A DNA stretch of 11,272 nucleotides from an uncultured beta proteobacterium (GTDB lineage Bacteria; Pseudomonadota; Gammaproteobacteria; Burkholderiales; SG8-39): assembly GCA_903868285.1 (NCBI GenBank), contig CAIPUP010000089.1, positions 1 through 11,272 of the forward strand. Direction: 5' to 3'. This document shows, piece by piece, positions 6,621-11,272 of the stretch. The stretch's first letter is position 1. The number at the start of each line of letters is the position of its first letter. Below the pieces are notes generated by a model. The model was not told the DNA's origin. It worked only from the letters and a program-made list of their open reading frames with translations, and searched no databases. Position numbers and translations under genes: made by a program.

Positions 6621-6664
6621 GATAACTCGGGGATAACTCAGAGATAACTCAGGGAAAAAACAGG
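6621..6664. repeat. 11-bp tandem repeat array spanning the DUF3426 stop codon
   Basis: Units are GATAACTCGGG (6621-6631), GATAACTCAGA (6632-6642), GATAACTCAGG (6643-6653) and a diverged GAAAAAACAGG (6654-6664, 8 of 11 matches). The 8-base core GATAACTC is perfect in the first three. The third unit supplies the TGA stop (6649-6651, minus strand) of the DUF3426 gene and the fourth lies inside its last codons. The array is also upstream of the PfkB-type kinase start, about 65 bases away. Confidence 0.8.
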
Positions 6665-7431
6665 TAAAGCCGATAGCCGGTCACCGGCAGTTTGCCGGCT
6701 TCGAGATAGAGCTTGAACGGCATCTCGCTGGCGGCATCGAAACCATCTTCCGGGTCGGCGCGCTTGCCCAGATAGTCGCGCGGTGCCAGCACCCGGCGCG
6801 TGACCGTTTCGCCTTGCTCGTTGGTGAGGGTCAATTCCACCGAAGGATAGGCCTGGGTGAACGGCGCGCGATTGCGGATCAGCGCTGACAACACCATGAC
6901 ACGGGGATTGGTGGCATCTGCTTGCAGGTCGGAGTCTTCGATCGATACCAGTTTGTCCAGTCGCGGCAGGGGCAATTCACAATCGACCAGGGCGCAGGTC
7001 TGTTGCAGCCACGGCCGGGTTGACGGAAACAGCAAGGCCAGATCGCCGCGCCAGTGATAGATCATTTGCAGCAGCAAGCCAGTGAGCAGTAACAGGCTCA
7101 ACAGCAGCAGGCCGAAACTTTTCCAGCGCGACGGCGGTACCGGCACTGTCTGCCAGGGATTGAGGGCTACTTCGCTTGCGTTAGGTTGTGGCGCAAGGTC
7201 TTGAATGGGGTCGCTTTGCAGATCGGCGGCCGCTACCGCCACGCTGTCTGAACCCTCAGTATTGGCAGCTGCAACCACTGCCGGGGTGTTGTTGGCATTG
7301 AATACCAGACTGCATTGGCCACAGCGCACCAGGCCGGATTTGCGCTGCAGCTGATCCTGATGCGCCCGAAACATGGTGTTGCAGCCCGGGCACAGCACGA
7401 CTGTGGTGGCAGTGGTTGGGTTGCTATTCAT
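6649..7431 (-). CDS. zinc-ribbon and DUF3426 domain membrane protein
   Basis: A 260-residue single-pass protein. The N-terminus carries an MJ0042-type zinc ribbon with CPGC (Cys14, Cys17) and CGQC (Cys37, Cys40), embedded in the usual MFRAHQDQLQ and SGLVRCGQCSLVFNA context. A low-complexity linker at about residues 47-100 leads to one transmembrane helix at about 106-124. The remaining C-terminal domain, with CALVDCELPLPRL at about 146-158 and RAPFTQAYPSVELTL at about 188-202, is DUF3426, predicted to lie outside the inner membrane. Its function is not established. The ATG at 7429-7431 is the only start that keeps the ribbon intact, though the ribosome site is weak. It follows prmA by 52 bases on the same strand, an arrangement I associate with betaproteobacteria, suggesting co-transcription. 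Confidence 0.9.
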   Translation of the reverse strand: MNSNPTTATTVVLCPGCNTMFRAHQDQLQRKSGLVRCGQCSLVFNANNTPAVVAAANTEGSDSVAVAAADLQSDPIQDLAPQPNASEVALNPWQTVPVPPSRWKSFGLLLLSLLLLTGLLLQMIYHWRGDLALLFPSTRPWLQQTCALVDCELPLPRLDKLVSIEDSDLQADATNPRVMVLSALIRNRAPFTQAYPSVELTLTNEQGETVTRRVLAPRDYLGKRADPEDGFDAASEMPFKLYLEAGKLPVTGYRLYLFFP

Positions 7432-7483
7432 CGCGCAGTGATCAGTGTCGTTGTGCTCGGCATCGTCTTGGCATTGCCATGGC

Positions 7484-8413
7484 TCATGCCTGATGGCGTC
7501 GTCCGCTCAGGCAGACCCAGCCTTCATCCTCTAGCGGCGGCTCGAAGTCGAACCATTGTGCATAGCGTTGCATGATGTCATCCGCCTGGGGCACCAGGAT
7601 GCCCGACAGCGCCAGTCGTCCGCCGGGGCGTGTGTGAGCGGCCAGCACCGGTGCCAGCACCCGCAGCGGATTGGCCAGGATATTGGCCAGCAACAGATCC
7701 ACCTGCAGCGCGGGTGGCGGGGGCAGCTCTGGCAGCGTGACGAATTCGCATGGCACCTGGTTGCGGATGGCGTTATCGCGTGCTGCCAGCACTGCGCCAG
7801 CGTCGATGTCCACACCGATGGCCGAGCCCGCGCCCAGCTTCATCGCCGCGATGGCCAGAATGCCCGAGCCGCAGCCATAGTCGAGCACGCGCGGCCGCAT
7901 GTCAGGGGAAAGTTCTGGGGTCAGGCCAGCCAGCTGTCGTTCCAGCCACTGCAGACACAGTCGGGTGGTGGGATGACTGCCCGTGCCAAAGGCAACACCC
8001 GGATCGAGCAGCAGATTCACTGCCGCGGGCTCGGGCGCGCTGTGCCAACTGGGCACGATCCATAGTCGTGACGAAATAGCGATCGGCCCGAACTGGGCCT
8101 GGGTGGCGCGCACCCAGTCAGCATCGGGGACTTGATTGAGGGTGTATTGCGGCAGGGCCATTTCAGCATCGGCACAGGCGGCTTCCAGCAATTGCAAAGG
8201 GTCATCGCCCGTGGCGACCAGCACTTCCAGGCGCAGGCGAGGCCAACTGCTGGGGTCGTTGCCCGGCTCATCGAACACCGGTACTTCGCGCGCCGTGCCG
8301 GCATCGGCATCTTCGGCGGTCACGGCCAGCGCACCGCGCGCCATCATGGCGTCACCCAGACGATCGGCATCGGCTGAATCCAGTTCCATGCGCAGCGCAA
8401 CCAGCGTATTCAT
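7484..8413 (-). CDS. prmA: ribosomal protein L11 methyltransferase
   Basis: A 309-residue cytoplasmic methyltransferase that uses S-adenosylmethionine to methylate ribosomal protein L11 on several amino groups. The N-terminal L11-recognition domain occupies about residues 1-100. The PrmA signature LDPGVAFGTGSHPTT follows at 136-150, then SAM-binding motif I LDYGCGSG at 177-184, the acidic GVDID at about 200-204 and the LLANIL motif at 241-246. Length is near the 293 residues of E. coli PrmA, with a short insertion around residues 35-60. The open frame runs upstream to 8920 inside accC in another frame, so the start is set at the ATG 8411-8413, where the family N-terminus begins. The ribosome site is weak. 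It is 43 bases downstream of accC and probably in the same transcript. Confidence 0.96.
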   Translation of the reverse strand: MNTLVALRMELDSADADRLGDAMMARGALAVTAEDADAGTAREVPVFDEPGNDPSSWPRLRLEVLVATGDDPLQLLEAACADAEMALPQYTLNQVPDADWVRATQAQFGPIAISSRLWIVPSWHSAPEPAAVNLLLDPGVAFGTGSHPTTRLCLQWLERQLAGLTPELSPDMRPRVLDYGCGSGILAIAAMKLGAGSAIGVDIDAGAVLAARDNAIRNQVPCEFVTLPELPPPPALQVDLLLANILANPLRVLAPVLAAHTRPGGRLALSGILVPQADDIMQRYAQWFDFEPPLEDEGWVCLSGRRHQA

Positions 8414-8456
8414 GCGCGATATCGATCTGGGCCGGGTTTCATGTGCTGCTGGGTAA

Positions 8457-9839
8457 TCACGGCTTTTTCTTGCCGGTGTCGCGCTGCTTTTTGTCCTGTG
8501 CCAACTTCGTTTCCAGGTAATGGATGGACACCCCGCCGCTGACCACGCGGGCATCGGCCAGCAACTCCTGATGCAGCGGGATATTGGTCTTGATGCCCTC
8601 GACCACCATTTCCGACAAGGCGATGCGCATGCGCCGGATGGCCTGTGCGCGGTCCTTGCCGCTGGTGATGATCTTGCCGACCATGGAATCGTAGTGTGGC
8701 GGGACGGTATAGCCCTGATAGACATGCGAGTCGACACGCACGCCAGGGCCGCCGGGCGGATGGTAGGTATCGATGCGCCCGGGCGAGGGCGTGAAAATAA
8801 ACGGGTCTTCCGCATTGATGCGGCATTCCAGCGCATGACCGGAGATCGTGACATCGCGTTGCTTGAGCGACAGCTTTTCACCTGCGGCGACGCGGATTTG
8901 TTCCTGCACGATGTCCACACCAGTCACCAGCTCGGTCACCGGATGTTCCACCTGCACCCGGGTGTTCATTTCGATGAAATAGAACTCGTTGTTTTCATAC
9001 AGAAATTCGAAAGTGCCCGCGCCACGGTAGTTGATGCGCTTGCAGGCTTCGATGCAGCGCTCGCCGATGCGGACACGCTGACGTTCGGTGATGCCGGGTG
9101 CCGGCGCTTCTTCCATGATCTTCTGATGACGGCGCTGCAATGAGCAGTCGCGCTCGCCCAGATAGATGGCATTGCGGTGTTCGTCGGCCAGCACCTGGAT
9201 CTCGATGTGACGCGGATTCTCGAGATACTTTTCCATGTACACGGTGGGATTGCCAAAGGCCGAACCGGCCTCGCTGCGCGTGAGCGTGATGGCGTTTTTC
9301 AGCGCGGCCTCGGTATGCACTACCCGCATGCCGCGACCACCGCCACCACCAGCCGCCTTGATGATCACCGGGTAGCCGATCTTGCGTGCGATCTTGACGC
9401 ACTCTTCATGTTCTTCCGGCAACGCACCTTCCGAGCCTGGTACGCAGGGCACACCGGCTTTGAGCATGGCGGCCTTGGCACTGACCTTGTCACCCATCAG
9501 GCGGATGGTCTCGGCGCGCGGCCCGATGAACACAAAGCCGCTTTTTTCCACCCGCTCGGCAAAGTCGGCGTTCTCTGACAGAAAGCCGTAGCCCGGGTGT
9601 ATGGCCTGGGCGTCGGTGACTTCGGCCGCACTGATGATGGCCGGCACATTGAGATAGCTGTCGCGTGACGGTGCCGGTCCGATACAGACCGACTCATCGG
9701 CCAGCTTGACGTATTTCGCCTCGCGGTCGGCTTCGGAGTGAACCATCACGGTACGGATACCCAGATCGCGACAGGCGCGCTGGATACGCAAGGCGATTTC
9801 GCCACGATTGGCGATCAGAATTTTTTCGAACAAGGCCAT
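8457..9839 (-). CDS. accC: acetyl-CoA carboxylase, biotin carboxylase subunit
   Basis: The 460-residue biotin carboxylase subunit, which uses ATP and bicarbonate to carboxylate the biotin on AccB in the first committed step of fatty acid synthesis. The N-terminus KILIANRGEIALRI at 6-19 is the standard family start. The ATP-grasp parts are the glycine-rich lid KAAGGGGGRGM at 161-171, ERDCSLQRRHQK at 229-240, and EMNTRVQVEHPVTE at 290-303 with the metal- and bicarbonate-binding Glu290, Asn292 and Arg294. It is about 11 residues longer than E. coli AccC (449), the excess being a lysine-rich tail ending GKKKP. The ATG at 9837-9839 has AAGGGA at a rather long distance. It lies 73 bases downstream of accB, the usual accBC order. 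Confidence 0.98.
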   Translation of the reverse strand: MALFEKILIANRGEIALRIQRACRDLGIRTVMVHSEADREAKYVKLADESVCIGPAPSRDSYLNVPAIISAAEVTDAQAIHPGYGFLSENADFAERVEKSGFVFIGPRAETIRLMGDKVSAKAAMLKAGVPCVPGSEGALPEEHEECVKIARKIGYPVIIKAAGGGGGRGMRVVHTEAALKNAITLTRSEAGSAFGNPTVYMEKYLENPRHIEIQVLADEHRNAIYLGERDCSLQRRHQKIMEEAPAPGITERQRVRIGERCIEACKRINYRGAGTFEFLYENNEFYFIEMNTRVQVEHPVTELVTGVDIVQEQIRVAAGEKLSLKQRDVTISGHALECRINAEDPFIFTPSPGRIDTYHPPGGPGVRVDSHVYQGYTVPPHYDSMVGKIITSGKDRAQAIRRMRIALSEMVVEGIKTNIPLHQELLADARVVSGGVSIHYLETKLAQDKKQRDTGKKKP

Positions 9840-9912
9840 GCTGCAGCAGATCCCTTCGGTTGCTTGGTCGGTCGCCGGACAGTGCAGGCACTGACCGGCC
9901 GGCTATGCCGGC

Positions 9913-10386
9913 TTAGCCCAGAACGATCAGGGGTTCGCCATATTCGACCGGTTGGCCGTTTTCAATCAGGATGGCTTTGACCACGCCGTCCTGATCGGCT
10001 TCGATCTCGTTCATCAGTTTCATCGCCTCGATGATGCAAATGGTGTCGCCTTTTTTCACGCTGCTGCCGATGTCGACAAAGGCTTTCGATCCGGGCGAGG
10101 CCGAGCGGTAGAAGGTGCCGACCATGGGCGACTTGACTACATGACCGTCGAGTTTGGCCAGCGCTTCCGCGCCCGGGTCGATGGCAGCGACCGGTGCGGC
10201 GGCTGCCACGGGTGCCGGGGCCACCACGGCCGCCACCGGAGCACTGACCGGCGCCGCAGCGGCGACCAGCGGGCGCTGGCTGCCATGCACGATGCGTACG
10301 CGCTCTTCGCCCTCGGTGATTTCCAGTTCGGCGATGCCGGAATCCTGAACCAGTTCAATCAGGGTCTTGAGTTTTCTCAAATCCAT
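9913..10386 (-). CDS. accB: acetyl-CoA carboxylase, biotin carboxyl carrier protein
   Basis: The 157-residue biotin carboxyl carrier protein, which shuttles the carboxyl group between AccC and the AccA/AccD transferase. The N-terminal MDLRKLKTLIELVQDSGIAE is typical of AccB. An Ala/Pro/Val-rich flexible linker occupies about residues 40-70. The biotinyl domain follows, with SPMVGTFYRS at about 86-95 and the biotinylation motif EAMKLMNEI at 120-128; Lys123 is the modified residue. The start ATG at 10384-10386 has a strong AGGAG eight bases upstream. A longer open frame extends to 10731 through the gap and into aroQ, but it does not resemble AccB. Promoter and leader sequence should lie in the 190-base gap after aroQ. 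Confidence 0.97.
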   Translation of the reverse strand: MDLRKLKTLIELVQDSGIAELEITEGEERVRIVHGSQRPLVAAAAPVSAPVAAVVAPAPVAAAAPVAAIDPGAEALAKLDGHVVKSPMVGTFYRSASPGSKAFVDIGSSVKKGDTICIIEAMKLMNEIEADQDGVVKAILIENGQPVEYGEPLIVLG

Positions 10387-10576
10387 GGATGTTTCTCCTA
10401 CAGACAATGGATGGCATGGGTTAGGCCAGCGGGCTGGAAAAACGGGCTGGCTTTCTGCCGGTGCAATGGTGAAGGCCACGTCAGGGACGGGCGATGGGTT
10501 CGGGTGCTGTGATGCGGAGTGCGGTTGGCTCGCTGGCGTATTGAGTTGTTCTGTTGCGTTGCTGATGCCGCCGTTT
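10387..10576 (-). promoter_or_regulatory. accBC leader/intergenic region with C-rich, G-poor stretch and alternative hairpins
   Basis: The 190 bases between aroQ and accB contain no gene. Read on the minus strand, the first 98 bases after the aroQ stop hold about 41 C and 19 G, the kind of C-over-G bias seen at Rho-loading sites. Closer to accB, CCAGC at 10426-10430 (GCCAGC at 10425-10430) can pair either with GCTGG at 10433-10437 or with GCTGGC at 10446-10451, giving two exclusive small hairpins about 40-65 bases upstream of the accB ATG. No clear -35/-10 pair was found. The regulatory reading is inference. Confidence 0.35.
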
Positions 10577-11053
10577 TTAGCTTCGCGCGCCATGCGAGCC
10601 GAGGATGTAGTCCAGCGCCAGGTCGTAGCCCCGGCTGCCCAGACCGCAGATCGTGCCGGCAGCAATATCCGAAAAATAGGAATGCTGCCGGAACGGCTCG
10701 CGCGCATGGATATTCGACAAATGCACTTCAATGAACGGTATCGCCACCCCGCTCAGGGCATCACGCAAGGCAACACTGGAATGCGTGAAGCCACCAGGAT
10801 TGGCGATGATCCAGTCAACTTGAGCGCTTTTAGACGCATGAACCCGATCGATCAAGGCGCCTTCATGATTGCTTTGAAAGCTCTCCAGCTGGCAGCCAGC
10901 CGCTTTGGCGCGAGATGACAAGCGGGCCACGATGTCGGCCAGCGTTTCCTTGCCGTAGATCTCGGGTTCACGACTGCCCAGCAGGTTGAGGTTGGGGCCG
11001 TTCAGCACCAACACCCGCAAGCCAGCAGCAGTTTTGGGTTTTCGCGTAGACAT
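10577..11053 (-). CDS. aroQ: 3-dehydroquinate dehydratase, type II
   Basis: A 158-residue type II dehydroquinase that converts 3-dehydroquinate to 3-dehydroshikimate in the shikimate pathway; the enzyme is a cytoplasmic dodecamer in known family members. Active-site elements are all visible: NGPNLNLLGSREPEIYG at about 18-34 with the mobile-loop Arg28 and catalytic Tyr33, FQSNHEG at 59-65, NPGGFTHSS at 85-93 with His91, EVHLSN at 109-114 with His111, and Arg118. The N-terminal ten residues (MSTRKPKTAA) are a short extension relative to many homologues; no strong ribosome site marks the ATG at 11051-11053, but no better start exists nearby. It precedes accB on the same strand, a common betaproteobacterial neighbourhood. 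Confidence 0.97.
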   Translation of the reverse strand: MSTRKPKTAAGLRVLVLNGPNLNLLGSREPEIYGKETLADIVARLSSRAKAAGCQLESFQSNHEGALIDRVHASKSAQVDWIIANPGGFTHSSVALRDALSGVAIPFIEVHLSNIHAREPFRQHSYFSDIAAGTICGLGSRGYDLALDYILGSHGARS

Positions 11054-11165
11054 AGGTGCTAGTTTGCCGCAATTAGGCGCGGTTTGTCTAGAACTTGCGG
11101 CTGATTGTTGATTGTCGCTGGCTATTTTCTGCGTCCCCCCGGATAGCCGCCTTGCTTCACGACCA
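11054..11165 (-). promoter_or_regulatory. upstream region of aroQ with 7-bp inverted repeat
   Basis: This 112-base gap separates the redoxin-like gene end from aroQ. It contains GCCGCAA (11066-11072) and TTGCGGC (11095-11101), perfect inverse copies 22 bases apart and within about 50 bases of the aroQ ATG. A -35-like TAGACA on the minus strand lies between the arms, without a good -10. No intrinsic terminator was recognised for the upstream gene. Confidence 0.35.
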
Positions 11166-11272
11166 TCAGGACTTGGGCTGTCCCAGCACTGGCAACAGAA
11201 TTTCGGTCAGCTGTGCCTCGGTAATGCCCCCGAGCTTGCTCGCCAGCAGCTTGCCCTGTGCATCAATCACCA
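11166..11272 (-). CDS. C-terminal fragment of a TlpA/redoxin-like protein (cut by window edge)
   Basis: The last 34 codons of a gene that enters from the right edge and stops with TGA at 11166-11168. The peptide begins VIDAQGKLLASKLGG and ends LLPVLGQPKS. This matches the tail of TlpA/ResA-type thioredoxin-fold proteins, where a strand reading V-I-D-x-x-G-K is followed by a final helix of the type EAQLTEILLPVL. Such a gene is commonly found upstream of aroQ in betaproteobacteria. The catalytic CxxC, signal peptide and start lie outside the window, so the assignment rests on a short piece plus context. Confidence 0.6.
   Translation of the reverse strand, partial: VIDAQGKLLASKLGGITEAQLTEILLPVLGQPKS

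Noticed and set aside
8414..8920. An N-terminal extension of prmA of about 169 codons reaching into accC
   Set aside because: The extension overlaps accC in another frame and has no PrmA similarity; the family N-terminus starts at the ATG 8411-8413.
10387..10731. A longer start for accB running through the gap and into aroQ
   Set aside because: AccB homology starts at the ATG at 10384-10386, which has a strong ribosome site; the upstream peptide is Pro/Ser-rich and overlaps aroQ.

Overview
The window looks like a chromosomal segment from a GC-rich betaproteobacterium, probably order Burkholderiales and possibly Alcaligenaceae. Three things suggest this. The minus-strand gene order tlpA-like, aroQ, accB, accC, prmA, DUF3426 zinc-ribbon gene, PfkB-type kinase is one I associate with that group. 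A Bug-family solute receptor is present, and that family is strongly expanded in Bordetella and Cupriavidus relatives. The base composition is uniformly GC-rich. No database comparison was possible. I see no rRNA, tRNA, insertion sequence, CRISPR array, phage gene or replication origin.

Layout. (1) Positions 127-3074 are a small catabolic module. A periplasmic Bug solute receptor on the plus strand converges, 3 bases apart, on a minus-strand pair: a Pht5-like (4,5-dihydroxyphthalate decarboxylase family) gene followed by a class II aldolase/decarboxylase-family gene. Both enzyme families include decarboxylases of dihydroxylated phthalates, and Bug receptors capture small carboxylates. The most economical reading is uptake and decarboxylation of an aromatic carboxylic acid. 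The substrate is unknown, and no oxygenase, TctA/TctB membrane subunit or regulator lies in the window. (2) apaH (3198-4016, plus) is divergent from that module and ends at a good intrinsic terminator. (3) Envelope genes follow on the minus strand: a PlsC-type acyltransferase and a SlyB/Pcp-like glycine-zipper lipoprotein. (4) A PfkB-family kinase and a DUF3426 zinc-ribbon membrane protein come next. (5) The housekeeping block is prmA, accC, accB and aroQ, with the 3' end of a TlpA/redoxin-like gene at the right edge. In transcription order this right-hand block runs from 11272 down to 4057.

Genes working together: AccB (biotin carboxyl carrier) and AccC (biotin carboxylase) form half of acetyl-CoA carboxylase. 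The PlsC-like enzyme uses acyl chains made downstream of that step to build phospholipid. AroQ acts in the shikimate pathway and PrmA methylates ribosomal protein L11.

The genes themselves are ordinary families. The less ordinary signals are in the gaps. There is a degenerate four-unit 14-bp tandem array upstream of plsC, an 11-bp tandem array that includes the stop codon of the DUF3426 gene, and a C-rich, G-poor leader upstream of accB. Inverted repeats lie upstream of the aldolase gene, aroQ and the SlyB-like gene. I did not find a convincing new multi-gene system; the catabolic module is the best candidate for unassigned biochemistry.
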